Below, piece by piece: positions 1 through 6,289 of a DNA stretch of 9,805 bases (position 1 is its first letter; every line of letters begins with the position of its first letter). Below the pieces are notes generated by a model. That model did no database searches, had not been told where the DNA came from, and saw only the letters and a program-made list of their open reading frames with translations. The DNA is from DP-36 sp036004365 (lineage in GTDB: Bacteria; Desulfobacterota; Binatia; UBA9968). Position numbers and translations under genes: made by a program. Where the stretch lies: NCBI GenBank assembly GCA_036004365.1, contig DASYRN010000198.1:1-9805 (forward strand), in the 5' to 3' direction.

Positions 1-332
1 GCGAGCCAGCTTTCCAGTAGCCGGCCGAGCCCGCCAAAATCAAAAGTGGGCCGGGCGCGCGTGAATTCGTCGGCGAGTTGCTTCAGCCGAAGCTTCAGTG
101 ATGCCAAATCATTACCACCGTCTTCCCTTGCGACAAACACCGCGCTGTAAAAGAAGGTTAATACCTGTCCGAACGCGCGGGTCTTCATCTCCCGCACCAC
201 TTGAATCGCTTCAGAGACGTCATGGGCCGTGAGGTACTCCACCTTCCAGGGCAGAAGTGTCTCGTCGAGAATTTTGAAACCGTTCCCTTGCCAAAGCGCC
301 GGAATGAAGAGAGGACTCTGTTGCGGCATCAT
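1..332 (-). CDS. MtnA-like aldose-1-phosphate isomerase family protein (partial, C-terminus beyond window)
   Basis: The visible part is about 110 residues of N-terminal sequence. It resembles S-methyl-5-thioribose-1-phosphate isomerase (MtnA, eIF2B-alpha-like fold), which converts methylthioribose-1-phosphate to methylthioribulose-1-phosphate in the cytoplasmic methionine salvage pathway. The match rests on FKILDETLLP (about residues 18-27), a following EAIQVVREMKTRAFG segment and an ARPT motif near residue 92, which sits where MtnA has RPTAVNL. The textbook RGAPAIG loop is replaced by TRAFGQ, so the arginine is kept but the glycine-alanine-proline is not. The catalytic Cys and Asp of MtnA lie beyond the window and cannot be checked. 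Two adjacent in-frame ATG codons (332 and 329) can start it. It begins 7 bp after the stop of the nucleoside phosphorylase gene, so the two are probably co-transcribed. Family assignment is fairly secure; substrate is not. Confidence 0.7.
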   Translation of the reverse strand, partial: MMPQQSPLFIPALWQGNGFKILDETLLPWKVEYLTAHDVSEAIQVVREMKTRAFGQVLTFFYSAVFVAREDGGNDLASLKLRLKQLADEFTRARPTFDFGGLGRLLESWL

Positions 333-339
333 CTCGTTT

Positions 340-1077
340 CTAACGCAGGAGGCCGATAGCCGTCAGGGCGACCTGGACCATTTTTTCTTCAGCCTCGAGA
401 AAGGAGGGATCGCGAAAGCCCATTGCGCCGGTTAGACATTCATCCGAAACGGCCAGTATGGCCGCTGCCTTCTTGCCGCGCACCTGCGCGATCGTGAGAA
501 AGGCCGATGTGACCATGTCGATGGCCGCTATCCCTTGTTGCTCCAGCTCTTCGATCAGCTCCGGGCTTTCCTGGAACAGGGCGTCAGTCGTAAAGACCCG
601 ACCCAAGTGGCAGCGGACATTCAGGCTCTTGGCGGCTTCTGTCAATGCGTCCACGATCCCTGGATCCGAGACGGTGGAAAAATCTTTTGGGACATAGTAA
701 GGAGTCGTCCCCTCTCCTCGGAGCGCGCCTGAGGCGATGAGGAGATCGCCGATCTTGATGTGCTTCTGTAAAGAGCCGCAGCTTCCAATTCGGATCAACC
801 AGTCTACGCCTCCCGCGCAGAGAATCTCGGTCGTGATCGCGCTGTCCGGGGCATAGAGCCCTCCGTTGCCCACGCTCACCGTTTTTCCGTCGTACGCCCC
901 CGTGTGCATTTCGTAACCGAGAAAAGAGAAACTTTTGGTTGGATTCTTCAAAGCCGCGAGAATTTTTTCACTCCGTTCCTTGGGCCCCGGAACGAGGGCG
1001 AAACGACCCAACGCGCCGGGTTTTAACCCGAGCCGAGACAGCATCTTCTCCGGGGTGAAGTGGGGCTCTTTGAGCAT
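340..1077 (-). CDS. Nucleoside phosphorylase family protein (uridine/purine/MTA phosphorylase-like)
   Basis: This 245-residue protein has the usual length and layout of the PNP/UDP phosphorylase family, which cleaves a nucleoside with phosphate to a free base and (deoxy)ribose-1-phosphate. Visible landmarks are a phosphate-binding VPGPKER (29-35), VGNGG (69-73), the core IRIGSCGSL (95-103) and a late SDE (211-213) whose Asp212 matches the base-protonating Asp of the family. The ribose-binding segment, normally EME, reads DMV (187-189), so the second glutamate is lost. This points to an altered sugar site or a subfamily with a different substrate. The ATG start has an AGG about 5 nt upstream on the minus strand. 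The gene lies 118 bp downstream of the iron-sulfur protein gene and just upstream of an MtnA-like isomerase. That supports a pair making a sugar-1-phosphate and isomerising it, as in methylthioadenosine or 5'-deoxyadenosine salvage. Confidence 0.8.
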   Translation of the reverse strand: MLKEPHFTPEKMLSRLGLKPGALGRFALVPGPKERSEKILAALKNPTKSFSFLGYEMHTGAYDGKTVSVGNGGLYAPDSAITTEILCAGGVDWLIRIGSCGSLQKHIKIGDLLIASGALRGEGTTPYYVPKDFSTVSDPGIVDALTEAAKSLNVRCHLGRVFTTDALFQESPELIEELEQQGIAAIDMVTSAFLTIAQVRGKKAAAILAVSDECLTGAMGFRDPSFLEAEEKMVQVALTAIGLLR

Positions 1078-1088
1078 TTAACCTAAAA

Positions 1089-1188
1089 CAATGCAGAGTG
1101 AAAATTGCAAAGTGTAAAACTCAAAGTCTCCCAAACGACAAATTCAACTCTTTTAACTTTTGCATTCTTCAATTTGCATTTTGCATTG
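1089..1188. repeat. 100-bp imperfect palindrome (hairpin or MITE-like element) in intergenic gap
   Basis: Nearly the whole gap between the iron-sulfur gene and the phosphorylase gene is an inverted repeat. The arm 1089-1125 matches the reverse complement of 1152-1188 at 28 of 37 positions without any gap, around a 26-nt centre. Most mismatches are transitions, which give G-U pairs in one or other transcript, so an RNA hairpin is plausible. The right arm also contains three copies of a TGCATT/TGCAAA-type word. The segment is much richer in A+T than its flanks. It could be a degraded mobile miniature element, an attenuator or RNA-processing site inside the operon, or a neutral repeat. Confidence 0.65.
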
Positions 1189-1195
1189 GCCATGA

Positions 1196-2410
1196 TCAGA
1201 TGGCTTGATAGACGAACTCGAGCAGATCCTGGATCTCCAGGCGCGGTTCTCCGGCGCTGAAGTTTCGTATGCATAGGGCGCTGGTCGTGAGAAGAAGATC
1301 GGCGCCAGTCCGTTCACCTTCTCTTAGTCGGTCCTCGGCGTTCCAACGGGCGAGTTCCGGAAATGCCTCGGGCACACCTCCGCCGCCGCCGCAGCACCAG
1401 GCCCAGCGACGATTTCGCTCCATCTCGACCAATTCGACTCCGGCTACGGAGCCAAGGATTCGTCTCGGCGCTTCGTAGACCCCGCAGCCTCTTCCCAGAT
1501 GACAGGGGTCATGGTAGGTGATTTTTCTTCTGACTGTTTTCTTGAGCTTAAGCCGCCCTTGTTGCAAGAGTCGGTCGATATACTCTACGCCGTGAAGCAC
1601 TTCGACTGAGTCCATTTCCTGCTTCGGATAGTCCTGCCAGATTCGCCGGCAGCTTCCGCAGGCAACGACGATCTTGTTGATGCCAGCTTCTTTAATGGTT
1701 TTGAGATTCTCGTCTTGCAGCCGGTGGTATTCGCTTCGGAAGCCAAGATCGCAGGCATAGAGACCACAGCATTTCTCATCTTCCCCCAGAACTACAAAGT
1801 CCTCTCCGAGATGTTGCATGATCTTAGCCAGAGCTACAGCTGCGGCTTTTCCTTCCGGCCTGTCGGCGGAGCAACCGGCAAAGAGAAGAGTGGATGCATT
1901 TTTCTCGCCCAGCTTTTTTAGCCCCAGCGACTTAGCCCAACCTCCGCGCTCTGTCTTGGACTGGGACCACGGGTTGTTGTGCAGCTTCAACCCATCGAGA
2001 AAGGACCGATGCGCATCGAGCGGCCCCTCTTTTTCCGTGATCTCTTCGCGCATGGCGACCGTGATGTCCCAGGGGCCATAGCCGTCGTTCCGCACCCCGC
2101 AAATCTCCTGGCACATGAGGCAGGTGGTGCAGGTGTAGATGATCTCTTTGAGCTCAGGCGTGATCTTGTCTAATCCGTGAAAGACCCGCTGCGACATGAG
2201 CCAGCGCGACTTGGGAGTGAAGCGCTGGAGGCGATAGAATTCATACGGGGGGCATTTGGTTTTTGGACCCGGCTCGTCCTCAAACGGGTTCACCGGCCCA
2301 TGGCCATAACAGGAGCCGCAGAGCACGCAGCCGGAGCTTCGCTCTTCGAGCCCTTTGGCGTAGAGCCACTTTTTGACTCGTTCCAGCCCGATTGCTCTTT
2401 TTGTGCTCAT
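1196..2410 (-). CDS. (Fe-S)-binding protein with two CCG domains (HdrD/GlcF-like)
   Basis: This 404-residue protein belongs to the heterodisulfide reductase/glycolate oxidase iron-sulfur subunit family, which passes electrons between a flavoprotein or redox partner and a second acceptor. The N-terminal part has two 4Fe-4S cysteine sets: CVLCGSC (28-34) with a distant CP (Cys53), and CTTCLMCQEIC (94-104). Two CCG modules follow, the first with Cys180, CC at 214-215 and CGSC (251-254), the second with DPCHLGRG (301-308), CC at 339-340 and Cys380. There is no signal peptide or clear membrane segment, so it is probably cytoplasmic or attached to a membrane partner. No flavoprotein, HdrE-like anchor or HdrABC partner is in the window, so its reaction cannot be named. 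The ATG start has only a weak ribosome-binding site. It is the first visible gene of a minus-strand set that continues with the phosphorylase and MtnA-like genes. Confidence 0.85.
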   Translation of the reverse strand: MSTKRAIGLERVKKWLYAKGLEERSSGCVLCGSCYGHGPVNPFEDEPGPKTKCPPYEFYRLQRFTPKSRWLMSQRVFHGLDKITPELKEIIYTCTTCLMCQEICGVRNDGYGPWDITVAMREEITEKEGPLDAHRSFLDGLKLHNNPWSQSKTERGGWAKSLGLKKLGEKNASTLLFAGCSADRPEGKAAAVALAKIMQHLGEDFVVLGEDEKCCGLYACDLGFRSEYHRLQDENLKTIKEAGINKIVVACGSCRRIWQDYPKQEMDSVEVLHGVEYIDRLLQQGRLKLKKTVRRKITYHDPCHLGRGCGVYEAPRRILGSVAGVELVEMERNRRWAWCCGGGGGVPEAFPELARWNAEDRLREGERTGADLLLTTSALCIRNFSAGEPRLEIQDLLEFVYQAI

Positions 2411-2427
2411 AAATCTTTAAACACTAA

Positions 2428-2457
2428 ACATTACACCCGTCAAATTTCTGTTGTCAA
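2428..2457 (-). promoter_or_regulatory. Candidate sigma-70-type promoter for the minus-strand iron-sulfur gene
   Basis: On the minus strand a perfect TTGACA (2457-2452) is followed after 18 bp by TAATGT (2433-2428), about 17 bp before the ATG at 2410. The -35 box is strong, but the -10 box is poor and the implied leader is very short. The surrounding gap (2411-2625) holds no gene that can be supported. Confidence 0.25.
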
Positions 2458-2570
2458 TGAATGAGGTATCGTTGGAGCCGTTAAGATTTCTTTTTCTTCG
2501 TGACTTCTTTTGAACTTGTTAGGAAATAAGAAGGGGAAGCCTTTCCGGCTGCGGCGAACAGGCGCAAGGT

Positions 2571-2592
2571 GAAAACTACCGGCCGGTTTGAC
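2571..2592 (-). terminator. Weak terminator-like palindrome downstream of the lipoprotein gene
   Basis: A perfect 10-bp palindrome ACCGGCCGGT (2578-2587) is followed on the minus strand by AGTTTTC, about 40 bp past the lipoprotein stop. The stem is short and has no natural loop, so it may be only a chance palindrome or a protein-binding site rather than a terminator. Confidence 0.2.
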
Positions 2593-2625
2593 TTCTCAGA
2601 TCAGGGGCTGTGCTAAAAGGCGTCC

Positions 2626-2940
2626 TCACATCGGCCGTTCAACGTCCTTTGAAGGCTCTTCTTTGGGCAGGACACCGCGCTTCTCCAAATCAGAGCGCTG
2701 CTGTGGGCTAAGTTGATCTGAGGGAACGTAACCTTTGCTCTTATAATTTCTCACACACTCCTCGACAAAGCCCTCGGCAAAGCCGGCGATTAAGCCATAG
2801 CCCGTGGCGCTGCAGCTCATGGTGGCCCCGCTTTCCGGATGAACTAAAAACACGCTTGGGCTCGCGCAGGCAGAAATGGCTACGAGGCAGATCAAAACAA
2901 AGCCAAAGTTAAGACGACGCCGGCGCAGATGGTTGACCAT
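2626..2940 (-). CDS. Small secreted lipoprotein, function unknown
   Basis: The gene encodes about 104 residues. The N-terminus has a basic stretch (RRRR, 6-9), a hydrophobic core (LNFGFVLICLVAISA) and a lipobox ISAC with Cys25, so the product should be exported, cleaved by signal peptidase II and lipid-anchored. The mature part contains HPESGATMSC (34-43), a glycine-rich GYGLIAGFAEGF (47-58) and VEECVRNYKSKGYVP (59-73), leaving Cys43 and Cys62 free to pair. The C-terminal 30 residues are charged and proline-containing. I know no function for this type. The start at 2940 gives a signal peptide of normal length. An in-frame ATG at 2967 would add nine residues, and a much longer upstream reading is only the shadow of the SDR gene. 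Neither start has a clear ribosome-binding site. Confidence 0.6.
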   Translation of the reverse strand: MVNHLRRRRLNFGFVLICLVAISACASPSVFLVHPESGATMSCSATGYGLIAGFAEGFVEECVRNYKSKGYVPSDQLSPQQRSDLEKRGVLPKEEPSKDVERPM

Positions 2941-2959
2941 AAAAAAGGGTTTGTATAGT
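2933..2959 (+). promoter_or_regulatory. Candidate promoter for the SDR-MFS-CHR operon
   Basis: TTGACC (2933-2938) and TATAGT (2954-2959) match the sigma-70 boxes at five of six bases each, with a slightly short 15-bp spacer, about 37 bp before the SDR start. The -35 box lies inside the first codons of the divergent lipoprotein gene, so the two genes would interfere or be co-regulated. Confidence 0.3.
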
Positions 2960-2983
2960 TTACGCATATCAAAAATAACCGAA

Positions 2984-2989
2984 AAGGAG
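2984..2989 (+). promoter_or_regulatory. Ribosome-binding site of the SDR gene
   Basis: AAGGAG lies 6 nt before the ATG at 2996. It fixes this ATG as the start, rather than the in-frame ATG at 2876, which would add 40 basic residues of non-family sequence and run through the lipoprotein gene. Confidence 0.75.
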
Positions 2990-2995
2990 AAGGAG

Positions 2996-3739
2996 ATGCT
3001 GCTTAAAGATAAGATCGCTTTGATTACAGGTTCCACCAACAATATCGGCTTAGGCATTGCTCGCGCCTTTGCCGGAGAAGGGGCCAAAGTCATCATCCAC
3101 TCACGCCATGCCGAAGACACAAAGAGAATCGCGGCGGAGCTCAACGGAGACTCGTTTGCCGCGGACGTGAGCCGCCCAGAGCAAATCGACGCGCTTTTCA
3201 AGCATATCAAAGAGAAGCATCGCAGACTCGATATTCTTGTCAATAGCCTGGCGCAGTCTTCCAAGAGCGGCATTTTGGAAATGCCGCTTGAGGAATGGAA
3301 TCAAACCCTAGCCGTCAACCTGACGAGTTTCTTTCTTACCATCCAGCATGGCGCCAAGATCATGAAGGAAAATGGAGGCGGAACGATCGTCAATATCTCG
3401 GCGGCATCCGGCGACAGGGCCAGTCCTGGCAGAGCCGCTTATTCGGTCTCCAAGGGGGGCGTCTATGCTTTGACCAAGCAGGCGGCGGTGGACCTGGCGC
3501 CCTATAAAATCAGAGTCAACTGCATCGTCTCCGGAGTTGTCGGCACTCCCATCGGAAGGAAGGATATGGGGAATAGAAAGCCCGAGTATGATTCCATTCC
3601 GCTTCGACGCATCGGTCGGCCAGAGGATGTGGCCGAAGCAGCGGTATTTCTGGCGTCGGATAAGGCGAGCTATATTACCAATGCGATCCTAGCCGTAGAT
3701 GGCGGCCGCATGAACTCCATGGGCAGCACGTCAGGCTGA
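2996..3739 (+). CDS. SDR family NAD(P)-dependent oxidoreductase
   Basis: This is a 247-residue classical short-chain dehydrogenase/reductase of normal length, expected to be a cytoplasmic Rossmann-fold oxidoreductase. Visible motifs are the cofactor loop TGSTNNIG (11-18), the adenine-contact ADV (56-58), Asn108 in VNL, and the active-site YSVSK (149-153) with Tyr149 and Lys153. The C-terminus has RIGRPEDVAEAAVFLASD (205-222) and VDGG (234-237), as in FabG-like enzymes. Two deviations stand out. The structural NNAG motif reads NSLA (83-86). The position normally holding the catalytic serine (NIxS) is Ala136, although Ser135 and Ser138 sit beside it. The start is set by a strong ribosome-binding site. 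It is the first gene of the operon, 19 bp ahead of the MFS permease. The substrate cannot be inferred, and a link to the CHR transporters is only positional. Confidence 0.9.
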   Translation: MLLKDKIALITGSTNNIGLGIARAFAGEGAKVIIHSRHAEDTKRIAAELNGDSFAADVSRPEQIDALFKHIKEKHRRLDILVNSLAQSSKSGILEMPLEEWNQTLAVNLTSFFLTIQHGAKIMKENGGGTIVNISAASGDRASPGRAAYSVSKGGVYALTKQAAVDLAPYKIRVNCIVSGVVGTPIGRKDMGNRKPEYDSIPLRRIGRPEDVAEAAVFLASDKASYITNAILAVDGGRMNSMGSTSG

Positions 3740-3758
3740 TCGGAGAGCCCTTCCAGCC

Positions 3759-5030
3759 GTGCTCGGAAACGTTCAACCTCGTTTGAGCCAAGTACTGCAA
3801 CTTTCCCGCGACGGCCGGCTACTGTTTGCCGCCTGCGGCGTCCGATCCTTTGCTTATGGCTTTCTATCGGTTGTACTCGGGCTTTACCTGGATGCCATCG
3901 GGCTGGATACGATAACCATCGGCTGGATCTTTACTGCCGCGCTTGCAGGTGGAGCGGTGATGACCGTGTTGCTCACGGCCATAGCGGACAGGTTCGGTCG
4001 AAGGCCGCTTCTCGTGTTGGGCGCGGGGTTCATGGGGTTGGCCGGTCTCGCATTTGTCGTCACAAATAATCCCATCTTATTGGCACTGGCGGCCATTTTC
4101 GGAACCATCAGCCCGTCGGGAAAAGATGTGGGACCTTTTCTTTCAATCGAGCAGGCGATCCTTCCCCAAACAACTCAAGAGCAGAACCGCACCGCGGCTT
4201 TTTCGGCCTATAACCTTGTCGGGTCTTTCTGTGGAGCTCTCGGTGCCCTGGCCGTGGGGTTGCCGTCGCTTTTTTCCGTGGAAGCGCTTGCAGGGTATCG
4301 TCTTCTCGTTTGGGGTTATGTCGTTTCCGCGATCCTCATGTTGATCCTCTTTGCGGCGCTATCGCCGGCCATCGAAGTAAGAATCGGATCTGCCCGGAAT
4401 GCTCGCAAGATTGGCGTTCAAACCTCACGCGGCATTGTCGCCAAATTGTCTGCTTTGTTCGCTCTCGACGCCTTTGCCGGCGGTTTCATCGTCCAGAGCT
4501 TGGTTGCCTACTGGTTTTACCTCCGCTACGAGACCGACATCAGCACCCTAGGTGGAATCTTCTTTGGTGCTAACCTTCTATCTGCTCTTTCTTTTTTGGC
4601 TGCACCTCCCCTAGCGCGTCGCATCGGATTGCTGAATACGATGGTTTTCACCCACCTGCCGTCGAATTTTCTGTTGCTGCTGGTGCCCTTCATGCCAAAC
4701 CTGGAGCTGACGGTTGCCGTATTACTTGTCCGCCATCTGCTCTCGCAGCTCGATGTACCCACCCGTCAGTCTTACACGATGGCGGTCGTCGATCCGGACG
4801 AGAGAGCGGCTTCCGCAGGCATCATGTCAGTGGCCCGAAACATCGGAGCTGCGATAGCACCGGCATTTACCGGCCCGGTTCTAGCGGTCCCTTCTCTGGG
4901 CTTACCGTTTTTAATCGCTGGTAGTCTAAAGATCGCGTATGATCTGGCCATTTTCGCCGTTTTCCGACATATAAGGCCGCCAGAAGAAGTGGCGCATGAG
5001 GCAAGGGCAAGGTCGGGAGTCAAAGGATGA
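3759..5030 (+). CDS. MFS transporter
   Basis: This 423-residue protein is a major facilitator superfamily permease of normal 12-helix size, with hydrophobic segments along its whole length. Motif A is seen as ADRFGRRPLLVLG (76-88) between helices 2 and 3, and a related segment ARRIGLL follows in the second half. Other notable stretches are SGKDVGPFLSIEQ (120-132) and DVPTRQSY in the second half, typical of drug or small-molecule exporters in this superfamily, though the substrate is unknown. The start is GTG at 3759, with GGAGAG 11 nt upstream, 19 bp after the SDR stop. Its stop overlaps the ATG of the next gene (ATGA), so translation is probably coupled to the CHR half-protein pair. It may export a partner compound of the same stress response, but nothing in the sequence shows which. 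Confidence 0.88.
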   Translation: MLGNVQPRLSQVLQLSRDGRLLFAACGVRSFAYGFLSVVLGLYLDAIGLDTITIGWIFTAALAGGAVMTVLLTAIADRFGRRPLLVLGAGFMGLAGLAFVVTNNPILLALAAIFGTISPSGKDVGPFLSIEQAILPQTTQEQNRTAAFSAYNLVGSFCGALGALAVGLPSLFSVEALAGYRLLVWGYVVSAILMLILFAALSPAIEVRIGSARNARKIGVQTSRGIVAKLSALFALDAFAGGFIVQSLVAYWFYLRYETDISTLGGIFFGANLLSALSFLAAPPLARRIGLLNTMVFTHLPSNFLLLLVPFMPNLELTVAVLLVRHLLSQLDVPTRQSYTMAVVDPDERAASAGIMSVARNIGAAIAPAFTGPVLAVPSLGLPFLIAGSLKIAYDLAIFAVFRHIRPPEEVAHEARARSGVKG

Positions 5031-5662
5031 AGAGGAAAACTACCCTGCAAGCGAGAGCCCTTCGTATCATGTCATTACCTCAACTCTGGTGGCAGTTTAT
5101 TAAGATCGGGTTGGCAGCCTTTGGCGGGCTAGGGGTTACCTTGAGCCTTATTGAGCGTTATTTGGTCACTGATCGGCATGTCCTCACGGCACAGGAAATT
5201 ACCGAGAGCTTGACTTATACAAAGCTCCTTCCTGGGTCAACCGGGGTGCAGGTCGTAGGCTACCTCGGGTATCGTCTCGGCGGCTGGCCCGGCGCCGCAT
5301 TGGCCACCAGTGCCTTTCTTTTCCCAGCTTTCATCCTGATGCTCGCGTTATCAATAGTATACGAAGAAATCACCGCCGGTCTCGGGAGCGCGGCTGCCCC
5401 GGCACTCGGCGGTCTGACTGCTGCAGTGGTGGGTATTTTGATTGCCACTATTTACCGCTTAGCCAAACCAACCATTACCACGCTGATGTCTGGCGTTCTA
5501 GCCATGGCAGCTTGTGCTCTCGGGATCGGTTTGCGTATCAACCCTGCGTGGATCGTCCTCGCTGCAGGTATTCTCGGTATCCTGATGCCACAATGGTTTA
5601 CACAAGGAGAATCTTCCAAAACCAAATCGCCCAACTCGAAGGAGGAAAGGGCGCAACAGTGA
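5027..5662 (+). CDS. Short-chain CHR chromate transporter, N-terminal-half protein
   Basis: This 211-residue membrane protein is a half-size member of the chromate ion transporter (CHR) family. It corresponds to the N-terminal half of full-length ChrA and has several hydrophobic segments. Signatures are FGGLG (32-36), where ChrA usually has FGGP, LLPGSTGVQ (67-75) and GYLGYRLGGWPGA after it. The C-terminal 20 residues are charged and probably cytoplasmic. In known pairs of this type (for example YwrB/YwrA of Bacillus subtilis) both halves are needed for chromate resistance. The ATG at 5027 overlaps the MFS stop and has GGGAG 7 nt upstream. An in-frame ATG at 5069 would begin closer to the family core. 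The stop overlaps the GTG of the C-half gene. Predicted role: a membrane heterodimer with the next gene, exporting chromate or a related oxyanion. Confidence 0.88.
   Translation: MKRKTTLQARALRIMSLPQLWWQFIKIGLAAFGGLGVTLSLIERYLVTDRHVLTAQEITESLTYTKLLPGSTGVQVVGYLGYRLGGWPGAALATSAFLFPAFILMLALSIVYEEITAGLGSAAAPALGGLTAAVVGILIATIYRLAKPTITTLMSGVLAMAACALGIGLRINPAWIVLAAGILGILMPQWFTQGESSKTKSPNSKEERAQQ
5639..5650 (+). promoter_or_regulatory. Purine-rich ribosome-binding site of the CHR C-half gene
   Basis: AAGGAGGAAAGG lies inside the end of the N-half gene, with its last base 8 nt before the GTG at 5659. It supports this GTG as the start and coupled translation of the two halves. Confidence 0.65.
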
Positions 5663-6189
5663 TTCTCCTGGAACTCTTTATCTATTTCGCGATAATCAGC
5701 ATGCTCGCCTTTGGCGGCGGTAGTGCGGTCATCTCCCTCCTTGAACGTATTTCCGTTGACCAAATGCAGTGGGTCACATCGCAGGATTTTGCAGCAGCCA
5801 TCGGCTTCGCCTATATCACTCCCGGGCCCATATTGATTACGTCGGCATTTATCGGTTATCGCGCCGCTGGTTTGTTGGGGGCAATTGTTGCGACAGTGGG
5901 AGTCTTTCTCATTCCCTGGTTGTTGTCGGTTTTGACAGCGTACCAAGTACGGCAGTACATCCAGCATCCCTGGTTACGGGGTTTTGGTCTTGGCGCAGGC
6001 CCTGCTGTGATTGGTTTGCTTGGGATAACCCTATGGACTCTGGGAAGCCACGCCTTTCTCGGCTGGTTCTATGGAGTTATTTCCGGGATAGCCCTCGTCC
6101 TGGCGCTGTTTACCAAAGTAAGCCCCATTCTCATTCTGATCGGAGGCACGGTGCTTGGCGCCGTCGTCGGTCCGCTACTGACCAACTAG
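5659..6189 (+). CDS. Short-chain CHR chromate transporter, C-terminal-half protein
   Basis: Starting at GTG 5659 the gene encodes 176 residues, matching the C-terminal half of full-length ChrA. Motifs are LAFGGGSAV (16-24), a conserved LLER, ITPGPILITSAFIGYR (53-68) and a glycine-rich ending GGTVLGAVVGP (162-172). Hydrophobic segments cover nearly all of it, so it is an integral inner-membrane protein. The GTG overlaps the stop of the N-half gene (GTGA) and has a strong ribosome-binding site. A longer reading back to 5512 would overlap the N-half gene by 150 bp with non-family sequence, so it is rejected. It should form one transporter with the N-half protein. Its TPGPIL segment is closer to the rightmost ChrA of the window (TPGPILMVAAYVGYK) than to the neighbouring one (VPGPLFTFAAYLG). 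Confidence 0.87.
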   Translation: MILLELFIYFAIISMLAFGGGSAVISLLERISVDQMQWVTSQDFAAAIGFAYITPGPILITSAFIGYRAAGLLGAIVATVGVFLIPWLLSVLTAYQVRQYIQHPWLRGFGLGAGPAVIGLLGITLWTLGSHAFLGWFYGVISGIALVLALFTKVSPILILIGGTVLGAVVGPLLTN

Positions 6190-6279
6190 GCGCATACCAT
6201 TGAGAACTTTGGAGCAACGCAGCTGCAAGATCGTGTATGATCGTCCGAAGATCCCAAGGGCAGACGATTAACACACGGC

Positions 6280-6284
6280 GAGGA
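6280..6284 (+). promoter_or_regulatory. Ribosome-binding site supporting the TTG start of chrA
   Basis: GAGGA lies 5 nt before the TTG at 6290. The 100-bp gap before it (6190-6289) contains no gene; it has a short direct repeat GATCGT-N4-GATCGT (6229-6244) of unknown meaning. Confidence 0.5.
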
Positions 6285-6289
6285 CTTGC

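Noticed and set aside
2543..2556. GGAAGCCTTTCC hairpin as a terminator
   Set aside because: The stem is only four to five bases and no T-run follows on either strand.
2876..2995. 40-residue N-terminal extension of the SDR from an ATG at 2876
   Set aside because: It is basic, not like SDR sequence, overlaps the lipoprotein gene, and the strong AAGGAG site points to the ATG at 2996.
2941..3273. Upstream extension of the lipoprotein frame on the minus strand
   Set aside because: It is antisense to the SDR gene and would bury the clear signal peptide and lipobox inside the protein.
5512..5658. Longer start for the CHR C-half protein
   Set aside because: It is Arg- and Tyr-rich shadow translation of the N-half gene; the GTG at 5659 with its ribosome-binding site starts exactly at the family core.
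6229..6244. GATCGT-N4-GATCGT direct repeat as an operator for the middle chrA
   Set aside because: It is too short, unrelated to the CAGTTGnnATAT boxes, and easily expected by chance.
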